64,000 bases of DNA from JACVRW01 sp963808775 (GCA_963808775.1 CAWEGR010000005.1:186001-250000); one strand, 5' to 3'. Counted from the stretch's first letter, positions 15,979 to 24,277 are shown. Numbers and translations are program-made. The notes: generated by a model from the letters alone, not told the origin.

Positions 15979-17421
15979 CGTCGCCCACGGTCACGCTCAC
16001 GCTCCGGCCCGTCGCGCCGCTCATCAGGTCGGGCAGCCAGTCGAGCGCGCGCGGGCCGCTGACCGGGTAGATCGGCTCGATCGGCTGCCCGGCGGCCTGC
16101 ATCGCGTCGACGTCGGGACCGGGGATCAGGTAGCGCAGCAGCAGCTCCTCGTCCGAGAGCTTCTCGCCGTACTGCGCGCGGATCTCGGCGAGCGAGGGCT
16201 GCGGCGCGCCCCCGGCCGCCATGATCGTGCGCCCGCGCTCGGTCAGTGAGGCGCGGTCGAGCACCTCGGGGTCGAGCTCGCCCGGCGGATGCCCGTACCA
16301 GCCCGCGAGGTACATCAGGTTCTCGTCGGGGATCGTGGCGTAGCGCTCTCCCTGCACGATGTTGAGCAGGGCCTGGATGCCCACGAGCTGCGAGAAGGGC
16401 GTGGCCATGATCGGCCAGCCCAGCTCGGCGCGGACCTGGATCGCCTCCTCGAGCACGGCGGGGAGGCGCTCCTCCATGCCGACCCGCTCGAGCTGCGCGC
16501 CGAGCGTGCCCATCATCCCGCCGGGGAACTGCTGCTGGATCGTCGCCACGGCGTACTCGACGGGGGCGCCGCGGCTGGAAGCCCTCCTCGTCGGCGAGCG
16601 CGCCGAAGTGCGCCGCCACCTCGGCGAGCCGGCTGTCGTCGATCGCCACCTCGTGCCCGAGCCGGCGCATGTTGTCGACGGTCACCTCCGTCGACGGCAT
16701 CGAGACCCCGTTCGCCAGCGTCGAGACGGCGGTGTGGAGGATGTTCACGCCCTCCTCGACCCCGATGATGTGGTTGAGGTTGGCCATCGCCGTCTTGTTG
16801 TGGAAGTGCAGCTCGAGCGGCTTGTCCCCCGTCCGCTCGCGCACCAGCCGGATCCAGCCGCGGGCGCGCTCGGGCCCGAGCACGCCGGCCTCGTCGCCGA
16901 GCACGATCGTCGCGGGGGCGCCGCTCGCGACCATCCGCTCGGCGATGCCCGCGTAGTACTCGTCCGTGTGCACCGGGGACTCCGAGAAGTTGATCTGCGG
17001 AGAGGGCTTGAGCGCCGGCATCGCGCGCGATCTGGGCCACATGCAGCATCTGCTCGACGTCGTGCAGGCAGTCGAAGATCCAGAGGCTGCCGATGCCGTG
17101 CTTCGCGAGGGTCTGAACCCACAGCTCGATCACCGAGTCCGGGGTGATCCCCATGCCGACCACGCCGTTCGTGCGCGTCCCCGCACGCAGGGTCGAGCGC
17201 GGGAAGGCGGCGTGGATCGCGTCGAGGCCCTCCCACGGATCCTCCTGGCGGAAGCGCACGAGCACCTCGAAGATCGACGAGCCCGTGAGGTCGACCACGC
17301 GGTAGCCGGCGCTGTCGATCGCCTCCGCCACCGGGAGGATCTGGCCCGCGCGCATGCGCATGCCCCAGAGGCTCTGCTGGCCGTCGCGCAGGGACTGGTC
17401 GATCAGCTCGATGCGGGCCAT
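15956..17421 (-). CDS. Biotin-dependent carboxyltransferase subunit (PycB / OadA / transcarboxylase 5S-like), two frameshifts
   Basis: This protein of about 487 residues carries a DRE-TIM-type carboxyltransferase domain that moves CO2 between biotin and an oxo acid such as pyruvate or oxaloacetate. The N-terminus MARIELIDQSLRDGQQSLWG carries the DxxLRDxxQ signature, and ELHFHNKTAMANLNHI has the metal-binding HxH. The C-terminal part (FPGGMMGTLGAQLERVGMEE to IMATPFSQLVGIQALLNIV) matches the PycB/5S conserved carboxylase region. The reading frame is broken twice; removing one base near 17013 and one at 16571 restores one frame. It lacks its own biotinyl domain, which is supplied by 18809-19300. 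It overlaps accC by 19 bases, so the trio is one operon. Confidence 0.87.
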
Positions 17422-18800
17422 GCGGTCGCCTCCTCCCTTGTGGTTGCCCAGCCGGGCAGGAACTCCTCCTCGAGCCAGCGCGTGTGCACGCGGCCCTCGA
17501 CCACGTCCGGGTGATCGAGCACGTCGAGCGCGAAGGCGGTGGTCGTGTCCACGCCCTCGACGCGCATGTGGCGCAGGGCGTGACGGGCGCGCTCGAGCGC
17601 CTCGGCGCGGTCGGCCCCGCGGGCGATCACCTTCGCGAGCAGCGAGTCGTAGTTCGGCGAGATCGTCCAGCCGGGGAAGCACGCGCTGTCCACGCGGACG
17701 TCGGCGGTCTCCGGCACCGCCCAGCGCGTGAGCGTTCCCGGCGAGGGCAGGAAGCCGCGCTCAGGCGCCTCGGCGTTGATGCGCACCTCGATCGCGTGGC
17801 CGCTCACCCGCACGTCCGCCTGCTCGATCGAGAGCGGCCGGCCCGCGGCGATGCGGAGCTGCTCGCGCACGACGTCGAACCCGGTGACCATCTCCGTCAC
17901 GGGGTGCTCGACCTGGAGCCGCGCGTTGATCTCGAGGAAGCCGCAGGTGCCGCGCTCCGTGTCCACGAGGAACTCGCAGGTCGCCGCGCCCGCGTATTCG
18001 AGGGCCTCGATCAGGCGTGTGGCCGAGCCGAGCATCTCGTCGGCGAGCTCGGGCGGCAGGTCGTAGGCGGGTGCCTCCTCGACGAGCTTCTGGTAGCGGC
18101 GCTGCAACGTGCAGTCGCGGTGGCCGAGGTGGATCACGCCGCCGTGCGCGTCGCCGAGCACCTGCACCTCGACATGACGGGCCTGGCGCACGTAGCGCTC
18201 GATGAAGATGCGGGGGTCGCCGAACGCCTGCTCCGCCTCGCCCGACGCCGAGGACCATGCGGCGGCGAGCTCCTCGGGACGCTCGACGAGGCGCATGCCG
18301 CGGCCGCCACCGCCGCCCGCGGCCTTGAACAGGACCGGGTAGCCGATCGCCTCGGCGGCGCGCCGGGCGTCGTCCTCGTCGCGAACCACATCCGAGCCCT
18401 GCCCGACCGCCACGCCGAGCTCGCGCGCCAGCTCGCGGGCGGTGGCCTTGTCGCCGCTGCGCCGCATCGCCTGCTCCGACGGTCCCACGAAGGCGATGCC
18501 CTCCTCGGCACAGGCGGCCGAGAGCTCCGGGCGCTCCGACACGAAGCCGTAGCCGGGATGGAGGGCGTCGCAGCCGCTCACCTGCGCGGCGGTGACGAGC
18601 CGCGGGATGTCGAGGTAGCTCTCCGCCGCGTTCGCCGGGCCGATCACGACGACCCGGTCGGCGAGCTGAGCGCCGAGGCTGTCGCGGTCGGCCTCCGAGA
18701 CGGCGAGCACGGCCTCGAGGCCCTCCTCGAAGCACGCGCGGATGACGCGCACGGCGATCTCACCTCGGTTGGCGATCAGGACTCGCCGCAGCTCCGGCAT
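17403..18800 (-). CDS. accC: Biotin carboxylase subunit
   Basis: This 465-residue ATP-grasp enzyme carboxylates biotin on the carrier protein encoded next door. The N-terminal LIANRGEIAVRVIRACFEEG, the ATP-grasp glycine loop FKAAGGGGGRGMRLV near residue 160, the HRDCTLQRRYQKLVEEAPA segment near 225, the catalytic FLEINARLQVEHPVTEMVTG near 280, and the C-terminal NYDSLLAKVIA are all intact. Length is normal for AccC/PycA-type stand-alone biotin carboxylases. It starts eight bases after the biotin-carrier stop and overlaps the carboxyltransferase start. Because the partner is a PycB/5S-type transferase, the assembled enzyme is more likely a split pyruvate carboxylase or transcarboxylase than acetyl-CoA carboxylase. 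Confidence 0.93.
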   Translation of the reverse strand: MPELRRVLIANRGEIAVRVIRACFEEGLEAVLAVSEADRDSLGAQLADRVVVIGPANAAESYLDIPRLVTAAQVSGCDALHPGYGFVSERPELSAACAEEGIAFVGPSEQAMRRSGDKATARELARELGVAVGQGSDVVRDEDDARRAAEAIGYPVLFKAAGGGGGRGMRLVERPEELAAAWSSASGEAEQAFGDPRIFIERYVRQARHVEVQVLGDAHGGVIHLGHRDCTLQRRYQKLVEEAPAYDLPPELADEMLGSATRLIEALEYAGAATCEFLVDTERGTCGFLEINARLQVEHPVTEMVTGFDVVREQLRIAAGRPLSIEQADVRVSGHAIEVRINAEAPERGFLPSPGTLTRWAVPETADVRVDSACFPGWTISPNYDSLLAKVIARGADRAEALERARHALRHMRVEGVDTTTAFALDVLDHPDVVEGRVHTRWLEEEFLPGWATTREEATAWPASS

Positions 18801-18808
18801 CGCCGTGC

Positions 18809-19300
18809 TCAGCCGTCTGGATCGATGACGACGAGCGTCTCGCCGAACTCGACCGGCGCGCCGTTCTCGACCAGGATCGCCACGACCACGCCATCGTTCG
18901 CGGCGACCACGTGGTTCATCAGCTTCATGACCTCGACGATCGCCACGGTCTCGCCCGCCGCCACGCGGCCGCCGACCTCGACGAACGGTGGCGCGCCCGG
19001 GGCGGGCGCGCGCCAGAACAGCCCGACGCTCGGGGAGACGACGCGGTCGCCGTCGGGGACGTCCGCCGGGGCCGCGGAGGGAGCGGGGGCGGGGGCCGCT
19101 GCGTCGGGCTCCGGGGCCTGGGCCTCCTCGGCGGGCGCGGGCAGGGCGGCGGGCGCCGGCGCAGGCGGGGCCGCCCCGTTCGCCGAGTCGTCGCGCGACA
19201 CGTGCAGGCGGTTCGTGCCGATCGTGACGGTCATCTCCCGCCAGTCACTGCGGTCGAACGCGTCGAGCAGCGCCTTGATTGCCTCTGGAGTCAGCTCCAT
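18809..19300 (-). CDS. accB: Biotin carboxyl carrier protein
   Basis: This 163-residue carrier begins with an AccB-type N-terminus (MELTPEAIKALLDAFDRSDW), followed by a long Ala/Pro-rich flexible linker of about 50 residues. It ends in a biotinyl domain whose lysine lies in VEVMKLMNHV near residue 124. The usual linker and domain order of AccB is intact. The upstream open frame is the shadow of the divergent SDR gene, so MELTPEAI at 19300 is the start. It is the first gene of the leftward accB-accC-carboxyltransferase operon. The 157 bases to the divergent SDR gene likely hold its promoter. Confidence 0.92.
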   Translation of the reverse strand: MELTPEAIKALLDAFDRSDWREMTVTIGTNRLHVSRDDSANGAAPPAPAPAALPAPAEEAQAPEPDAAAPAPAPSAAPADVPDGDRVVSPSVGLFWRAPAPGAPPFVEVGGRVAAGETVAIVEVMKLMNHVVAANDGVVVAILVENGAPVEFGETLVVIDPDG

Positions 19301-19457
19301 CTGAACGCGGATTGATACTGAAGGGCGGGCATCCGCAACCCGCCCTGGAGGATTGCGTCCACTGTCGCATTCCACAAGGCCCGTCGCCAGTCTGGGCGTG
19401 CCCTCGCACGGGGCCGCCATAGCATCGCGGCGTCCGGAAGCTCGGGAGAGGAGAGTC

Positions 19458-20267
19458 ATGACTGATGGGGAAGGCGGCCGGCTCGCGGGCAAGGTGGCGG
19501 TGATCACCGGCGCCAGCAGCGGTATCGGCAGGGCGACGATGGAGACCTTCGGCCGCGAGGGCGCCAAGGTCGTCGGCACCGCGCGCAGCGAGGACAAGCT
19601 GAACGAGATCATCGACGGCATCAAGAGCGCCGGCGGCGAGGGCATCGTCGTGCCCGGTGACCTCGAGGACACCTCGACGGCCGAGCGCGTCGTCCAGACG
19701 GCGGTCGACCAGTTCGGCCAGATCGACGTTCTCGTGAGCAACGCCGGTGTCGGCTGGCAGTACGGCATCGACAACCCGGGCACGATGGCCGGAGTCCACG
19801 AGGCCTCGCTCGACAACTGGCGCGACATCATCGGGGGCGTCGACCTCGAGGGCTACTTCCTCGCCATCCGCGCCGCGCTGCCGCGCATGCTCGACCAGGG
19901 CTCGGGATCGATCGTCAACGTCGCGAGCATGGCCGGCGTCACGGGCCTCTATGACGCGCACGCCTACACGGCCGCCAAGGGCGCGATCGTGAACCTGGGC
20001 AAGTCGATGGCGATCGCCTACGCCAAGCAGGGCGTGCGCACGAACACGATCTGCCCCGGATTCGTCGACACGCCGATGATCGCCCCGGTGATCGGGATCT
20101 TCGACGACGAGGCCACGGCCGGAGCGCTCTCGCCGATGGGCCGCCCGGCGCACCCGCAGGAGATCGCGAACGCGATCCTCTTCTTCGCGTCCGACGAGTC
20201 GAGCTACTGCACCGGCTCGGTGCTGCTCGTGGACGGCGGCTGCACGGCGCGCTCGTTCCCGGGCTGA
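19458..20267 (+). CDS. SDR-family oxidoreductase
   Basis: This 269-residue short-chain dehydrogenase has TGASSGIG near residue 18, SNAG near 95, VASMAG with the catalytic serine and YTAAK. A Thr/Ala/Arg stretch after strand 2 (VVGTARSEDKL) suggests NADP(H) preference, unlike the other SDRs of the block. An insertion of about ten residues (GWQYGIDNPGTMAGVHEASL) follows the NAG motif. The ATG at 19458 has a strong GGAGAGGAG ribosome-binding site. It stands alone, divergent from accB and followed by a conspicuous hairpin. Its substrate is unknown. Confidence 0.9.
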   Translation: MTDGEGGRLAGKVAVITGASSGIGRATMETFGREGAKVVGTARSEDKLNEIIDGIKSAGGEGIVVPGDLEDTSTAERVVQTAVDQFGQIDVLVSNAGVGWQYGIDNPGTMAGVHEASLDNWRDIIGGVDLEGYFLAIRAALPRMLDQGSGSIVNVASMAGVTGLYDAHAYTAAKGAIVNLGKSMAIAYAKQGVRTNTICPGFVDTPMIAPVIGIFDDEATAGALSPMGRPAHPQEIANAILFFASDESSYCTGSVLLVDGGCTARSFPG

Positions 20268-20309
20268 GTTGGCGGCGGGCCCGCCGCCTGCCGCGCTAGC
20301 GCCGATCCC

Positions 20310-20356
20310 GGGTGCCGCGACTTTCTACACATTGTGTGTACGAAAGCGCGGCACCC
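20310..20356. terminator. Strong composite hairpin between convergent genes, probable bidirectional terminator
   Basis: Between the convergent SDR (ends 20267) and phosphatase (ends 20410) lies a 47-base near-perfect inverted repeat. The outer arms GGGTGCCGCG and CGCGGCACCC pair over 10 bp. Five more pairs (CTTTC/GAAAG) follow a single bulged base on each side. The centre, TACACATTGTGTGTA, is itself a perfect palindrome of two 6-base arms around TTG. There is no T-tract, which is common for actinobacterial terminators. The palindromic centre could alternatively be a repressor site or part of a dispersed repeat. Confidence 0.6.
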
Positions 20357-20409
20357 AGCGCGCCGGCCCGCCCCTCGCGGCACCCCCCGGGCAGCCAGGT
20401 CGGGCTCCC

Positions 20410-21048
20410 CTAGCGGTACGTCACGAGCGAGCCGCCCGGCCGCTCGAGATACCCGTGCTCGTTGAAGGACACGAGGGTCACGCCGCTCGGACCGGACACG
20501 AGCTTCGTGATGCCGGCGTTGACGAGCACGCGGTTGAAGGGCACGAGGGCGGTCGGCGGCAGCCCGAGCAGGGCCACGGCCGCCGCCGCGATCGGCCCGC
20601 CCGAAGTCGAGACGAGCGCGCACTCGCCTGAGCGCAGCGAGCCGGCGAGGTCTTCGAGAGCGCCGGCCACGGCGTCGCGGAAGGTGGGCCAGGTGGAGTC
20701 GCCACCGCTGACCCATGCGCCCAGCGCCACGTCGAGCACCTCCTGGAACTCGCGCGTGTTCGCGGGAGCTGGGGCGTCCGGGGCGTGGCGGGCGACCAGG
20801 TCGTCGCTCGCGTACTCGTCCCAGCGCGCGTCCGTCTCGATCTCGACGCCCGCCCGCTCTGCCACGGCGACAGCGGTGTCGCGCTGACGGGCCAGCGAGC
20901 CCGACAGGACACGGTCGACGCGCTGCCCGCTGCGGGCGAGCTCGTCCGCCAGGGCCCCCGCCTGCTCGCGCCCCGTCTCCGAGAGGACGTCGTAGTCGGC
21001 TGCGCCGAACGACCCCTGGGCGTGGCGCGCGAGCAGGATTACCGGCAC
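20410..21048 (-). CDS. Histidine phosphatase superfamily protein
   Basis: This 212-residue protein is a phosphoglycerate-mutase-like phosphatase. The phosphohistidine motif appears as LLARHAQGSFG near residue 6 (RHA in place of the usual RHG). An LSETGREQA segment follows, with RVLSGSLARQRDTA supplying the second catalytic arginine. The second catalytic histidine, usually in an SHG motif, is replaced by STSGGP near residue 150. The lost histidine makes catalysis uncertain or indicates a divergent branch. It lies 13 bases downstream of the MFS gene on the same strand, so co-transcription is likely. Confidence 0.82.
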   Translation of the reverse strand: MPVILLARHAQGSFGAADYDVLSETGREQAGALADELARSGQRVDRVLSGSLARQRDTAVAVAERAGVEIETDARWDEYASDDLVARHAPDAPAPANTREFQEVLDVALGAWVSGGDSTWPTFRDAVAGALEDLAGSLRSGECALVSTSGGPIAAAAVALLGLPPTALVPFNRVLVNAGITKLVSGPSGVTLVSFNEHGYLERPGGSLVTYR

Positions 21049-21061
21049 ACGGGGGACTCTG

Positions 21062-22537
21062 TCAGGCGGCTTCCTCGTACGCGGCCTCGGCGCCCTTCGG
21101 CGAGCCCTGCTCGCCCTCGTGCGCCATGGCCCCGGCCGGATCGCGCATCACGGTGACGGCGATCGCGACGCCCACGGCGATCAGCACCGCGCCGATCACG
21201 AACGCGAGCTGGTACCCGCTGGTCAGGGCGACGACAGGCGAGTCACCGTCCGCGAGCAGGTCATCGGTCCGCGACGTGGCGAGGGTCGCCAGCACCGCGA
21301 GGCCGAGCGCGCCGCCCACCTGGGCCGTCGTGTTGACGAGCCCGGAGGCGAGGCCGGCCAGGCTCGGATCCACGTCCGCCATCGCGAGCGTCATGAGCGT
21401 GGGGAACGCCACGCCCGCGCCCAGCCCGAGGAGGACCATCGGCCCGAGAACGTCGGCCGCGTAGGTGCCGTCCGCGGAGATCTGCGTGAACCACGCGAGA
21501 CCGAAGAACACGGCCGCGAGTCCGGCGATCAAGACGTTGCGCGGACCGAAGCGCATGCTGAAGCGCGCCGACAGTCCGGCCGACATGATGCCCATCACGA
21601 CGGTGGCGGGCAGGAACGCGAAGCCGATCTGCAGCGGATCGAAGCCGAGCACCCGCTCCATGTAGAGCGTGCCGAGGAAGAACATGCTGAACATGCCCGC
21701 CACGACGAGGACCTGGATCCCGTTCGCGCCCGAGACGTTCCGCGAGCGGAACAGGCTGAGCGGCATCAGCGGGTTCTTCCCGTTGGCCTGGCGCAGGATG
21801 AACGCGCCCAGCAGCGCCAGCGAGACGGCGCCGAGACCGAGCGTGTGCAGCGAGCCCCAGCCGTGCTCGGCGGCCTTGACGATCGTGTAGACGCCCAGCA
21901 TCAGCGACGAGGTGATCAGGACCGCCCCGAGCACGTCCGCGCCGCGGTGCAGGCCGATGCCCTTGTCCGGCTGGATCAGGCGCGCCGCCAGCAGCGCCGT
22001 GCCGATTGCGATCGGGAGGTTGATGAAGAAGATCCAGTGCCAGTTGATCGCCTCGGTCAGCACCCCGCCGGCCAGCAGGCCGATCGAGCCTCCGGCCGAT
22101 GCGACGAACCCGTAGATGCCGATTGCCTTCGCCTGCTCCTTCGGCTCCGGGAACATCGTCACGATCATTCCGAGGATCACGGCCGAGGTCATGGCCCCGC
22201 CGATGCCCTGCACGAAGCGCGCGGCGACCAGGACGCCCTGGCTCTGCGCGAAACCGCACGCCAGCGAGGCGACGGTGAAGATCGCCAGGCCGATCATGAA
22301 CACGCGCCGGCGCCCGACCAGGTCGCCGATGCGGCCGGACAGGAGCAGCAGCCCGCCGAACGAGATCAGGTAGGCGTTGACGACCCACGCCAGGTTTGTC
22401 TGCGAGAAGCCGAGGTCGTCCTGGATCGACGGGAGGGCGACGTTCACGACCGTGACGTCGAGGACGATCATCAGCATCCCGATGCAGAGGACGACGAGGG
22501 CGTACCAGCGGCGGTTGTCAGTCTGCGCTTCGGTCAC
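21062..22537 (-). CDS. MFS multidrug exporter, DHA2 (EmrB/QacA) family
   Basis: This 491-residue, 14-helix proton-driven exporter probably expels drugs or toxic organics from the cytoplasm. Helix 1 carries the family motif MLMIVLDVTVVNVALPSIQ. The loop motif GRIGDLVGRRRVFMIG follows, then ARFVQGIGGAMTSAVILGM in helix 4 and a glycine-rich motif C region (GGSIGLLAGGVLTEAINW). Length and topology are normal for DHA2. It is followed after 13 bases by the phosphatase gene. No adjacent TetR or MarR regulator is seen, although an ArsR gene lies upstream on the same strand. Confidence 0.9.
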   Translation of the reverse strand: MTEAQTDNRRWYALVVLCIGMLMIVLDVTVVNVALPSIQDDLGFSQTNLAWVVNAYLISFGGLLLLSGRIGDLVGRRRVFMIGLAIFTVASLACGFAQSQGVLVAARFVQGIGGAMTSAVILGMIVTMFPEPKEQAKAIGIYGFVASAGGSIGLLAGGVLTEAINWHWIFFINLPIAIGTALLAARLIQPDKGIGLHRGADVLGAVLITSSLMLGVYTIVKAAEHGWGSLHTLGLGAVSLALLGAFILRQANGKNPLMPLSLFRSRNVSGANGIQVLVVAGMFSMFFLGTLYMERVLGFDPLQIGFAFLPATVVMGIMSAGLSARFSMRFGPRNVLIAGLAAVFFGLAWFTQISADGTYAADVLGPMVLLGLGAGVAFPTLMTLAMADVDPSLAGLASGLVNTTAQVGGALGLAVLATLATSRTDDLLADGDSPVVALTSGYQLAFVIGAVLIAVGVAIAVTVMRDPAGAMAHEGEQGSPKGAEAAYEEAA

Positions 22538-22579
22538 GGGATCAGCTCACTTCCAAGGCAAGGAAATCGGGTTCATGCG

Positions 22580-23062
22580 TTAGGACTGGCCTCTGGACGC
22601 AAACTCATCGGTGAGAAATGCGCCGAGCCCGTCGAGCAGCTGTTCTGTGCCGTTTTTACGCTGCTCGGGCTCGTCAAGGCCGTCGAGAAAGGCACCCTGC
22701 TCCGTGTAGGACAGATGGGTGCCCGATCCCTTCGTCCTGATCTGGACAGTACCGAGTGAGACGGATATGCGCGTTCCGTCGGCGTGCATGTCGTATGCGT
22801 AGACGATCCGGTTGCCGTCGACGATGTCGACGTAGCGCGCCTCGTAGGCGATCTCGGGGCCTCCGGCGATCCGGCCGCGCAGCCGCTCGTGGCCGCCGAC
22901 GCGGAAGTCGAGCTCGTAGAGCTCCCCTTCCCATCCGTCCGGATTGCCGAACCAGCGCGGCTTCTGCTCGGGGTCGGCCCAGGCGGCGAAGACGCGCTCG
23001 GGCGGCGCCTCGTAGGTCCGCTCCGAGGAAAAGGTGTCGTGGGTGACGGAACGCGTTGTCAT
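22580..23062 (-). CDS. SRPBCC / AHSA1 domain protein
   Basis: This 160-residue START-like (Activator of Hsp90 ATPase homologue 1-type) protein has the recognisable ERTYEAPPERVFAAWADPEQ start, KPRWFGNPDGW, and the C-terminal GTEQLLDGLGAFLTDE helix. It is expected to bind a hydrophobic ligand in the cytoplasm. ATG 23062 overlaps the ArsR stop (ATGA), so the two are translationally coupled. This ArsR-SRPBCC pairing is widespread, with the SRPBCC protein thought to sense or handle the ligand. Its ligand is unknown. Confidence 0.9.
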   Translation of the reverse strand: MTTRSVTHDTFSSERTYEAPPERVFAAWADPEQKPRWFGNPDGWEGELYELDFRVGGHERLRGRIAGGPEIAYEARYVDIVDGNRIVYAYDMHADGTRISVSLGTVQIRTKGSGTHLSYTEQGAFLDGLDEPEQRKNGTEQLLDGLGAFLTDEFASRGQS

Positions 23063-23397
23063 GAGTCTCCTTGGGTGCTTTCGAGGTACTCGCCGAGGCG
23101 ATCGAGGTTCGCTTCCCACATCGCCCTGCGCTGCGCGATCCAGCCTTCGGCCTCGCTCAGGACGCCGGGCTCGATCCTGCAGGTGCGCACCCGGCCGACC
23201 TTCTCGGAGCGCACGAGGCCGCTGCGCTCGAGCACGCCGAGGTGCTGGACGACGGCGGACAGCGACATCCTGAACGGCTTCGCGAGCTCGCTGACCGACG
23301 CGGGCCCGCTCGCAAGGCGTTCGACCATGCGGCGGCGCGTGGGATCGGCGAGCGCGCTGAAGACCGGATCGAGGGCTGGGGCTGATTGGTGAAGCAA
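23059..23397 (-). CDS. ArsR-family HTH transcriptional regulator
   Basis: This 112-residue winged-helix repressor of the SRPBCC-linked (non-metal) ArsR group carries DPVFSALADPTRRRMVERLA. The recognition region is PFRMSLSAVVQHLGVLERSG, and VGRVRTCRIEP forms the wing. No paired cysteine metal site (ELCVCDL) is present, consistent with an organic-ligand or metal-independent sensor. The TTG start at 23397 lies just two bases from a perfect palindrome with a TAATAC box, so the mRNA may be nearly leaderless and autoregulated. The following SRPBCC gene overlaps by four bases. Confidence 0.9.
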   Translation of the reverse strand: MLHQSAPALDPVFSALADPTRRRMVERLASGPASVSELAKPFRMSLSAVVQHLGVLERSGLVRSEKVGRVRTCRIEPGVLSEAEGWIAQRRAMWEANLDRLGEYLESTQGDS

Positions 23398-23398
23398 C

Positions 23399-23411
23399 TA
23401 CTTAAGTATTA
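23399..23411 (-). promoter_or_regulatory. Putative ArsR operator and -10 box
   Basis: Directly before the ArsR start codon is a perfect 10-bp palindrome, TACTTAAGTA (23399-23408). On the minus strand it overlaps TAATAC, a good -10 hexamer. In a GC-rich genome an AT-rich palindrome at this spot is likely the autoregulatory operator. It could also affect the divergent aquaporin gene 70 bases away. Confidence 0.5.
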
Positions 23412-23477
23412 GCAGACGCCTCCCCGTCCCCTCGGCGGGCGTACCCTCCGCGGCGTCAGCCCCTCGAAAGGAGTGTC

Positions 23478-24164
23478 ATGCCCCTCGACCGCAAGCTGCT
23501 CGTCGAGTTCATCGGGTCGTTCTTCCTGCTGTTCACGGTCGGAATGGCCGTCGCGAGCGCTGGTCCGCTGGCTCCCCTCGCCATCGGGTCCGCCCTGATG
23601 GTCATGGTCTTCGCCGGCGGCCACATCTCGGGAGCGCACTACAACCCGGCGGTCAGCCTTGCGGTCTTCCTGCGCGGCAAGATGGCGTCGGACGAGCTGA
23701 TGGCCTACTGGGTCGCGCAGGTGCTCGGCGGCATAGCGGCGGCCCTGATCGTGATCGTGCTCGAGTTCGATCCCGACGACGCCGCCCAGGTCGCCGGCGC
23801 GGGCAAGATGCTCATCGTCGAGTTCCTGTTCACGTTCGCGCTCGCCTGGGTGGTGCTGAACGTGGCCACCTCACGCGGCACGGAGAACAACTCGTTCTAC
23901 GGCCTGGCGATCGGCTTCACGGTGATGACCGGGGCCTACGCGGTGGGCGCGATCTCGGGCGCGGCCTTCAACCCACAGGTCGCGATCGGCGCCATGGTGA
24001 TGGGCCTGCTGTCCTGGGGCGATATCTGGATCTACTTGCTGGCGGACCTGGCGGGCGGGGCCGCGGCGGCCTTCGTCTTCCTGTACACCCAGCCGGGCGA
24101 GAAGATCGGGGGCGACGTGCGGGCGGCCGAGTCGTCGGACCGGGTCGACGACCTCGTCGACTGA
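23478..24164 (+). CDS. MIP/aquaporin family channel with NPA and NPQ motifs
   Basis: This 228-residue, six-helix channel would pass water, glycerol or small neutral solutes through the membrane. The first half carries GGHISGAHYNPAVSLAVFLR with a normal NPA. The second half carries ISGAAFNPQVAIGAMV, where NPA is replaced by NPQ. The N-terminal LLVEFIGSFFLLFTVGMAV is the first helix, and the C-terminal tail is acidic. Helices are about where expected and length matches bacterial aquaporins. The start has a clear AAAGGAG site. It is divergent from the ArsR gene and probably monocistronic. Confidence 0.9.
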   Translation: MPLDRKLLVEFIGSFFLLFTVGMAVASAGPLAPLAIGSALMVMVFAGGHISGAHYNPAVSLAVFLRGKMASDELMAYWVAQVLGGIAAALIVIVLEFDPDDAAQVAGAGKMLIVEFLFTFALAWVVLNVATSRGTENNSFYGLAIGFTVMTGAYAVGAISGAAFNPQVAIGAMVMGLLSWGDIWIYLLADLAGGAAAAFVFLYTQPGEKIGGDVRAAESSDRVDDLVD

Positions 24165-24277
24165 TCGACGTCGAGAGCCGTCAGGCCGCCGCCGCAGGAG
24201 CACGGCAAGCCGGCCATGCTCTTGGCGGCGCTCTCATGCACCTCGAGGCACGACGGGCAGTAGTACAGATAGCTCAA
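24032..24277 (-). CDS. Possible small zinc-ribbon protein antisense to the aquaporin 3' end
   Basis: An 81-codon frame begins at a TTG (24277) with an AGGGGG ribosome-binding site seven bases upstream. Its first 40 residues look like a real protein: SYLYYCPSCLEVHESA and GLPCSCGGGL, a CxxC plus CxC pair typical of a tiny zinc ribbon. The second half is antisense to the aquaporin C-terminus and is low-complexity. It may be real but end earlier in nature, or it may be a chance frame. Confidence rests on the cysteine spacing and the ribosome-binding site only. Confidence 0.4.
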   Translation of the reverse strand: MSYLYYCPSCLEVHESAAKSMAGLPCSCGGGLTALDVDQSTRSSTRSDDSAARTSPPIFSPGWVYRKTKAAAAPPARSASK

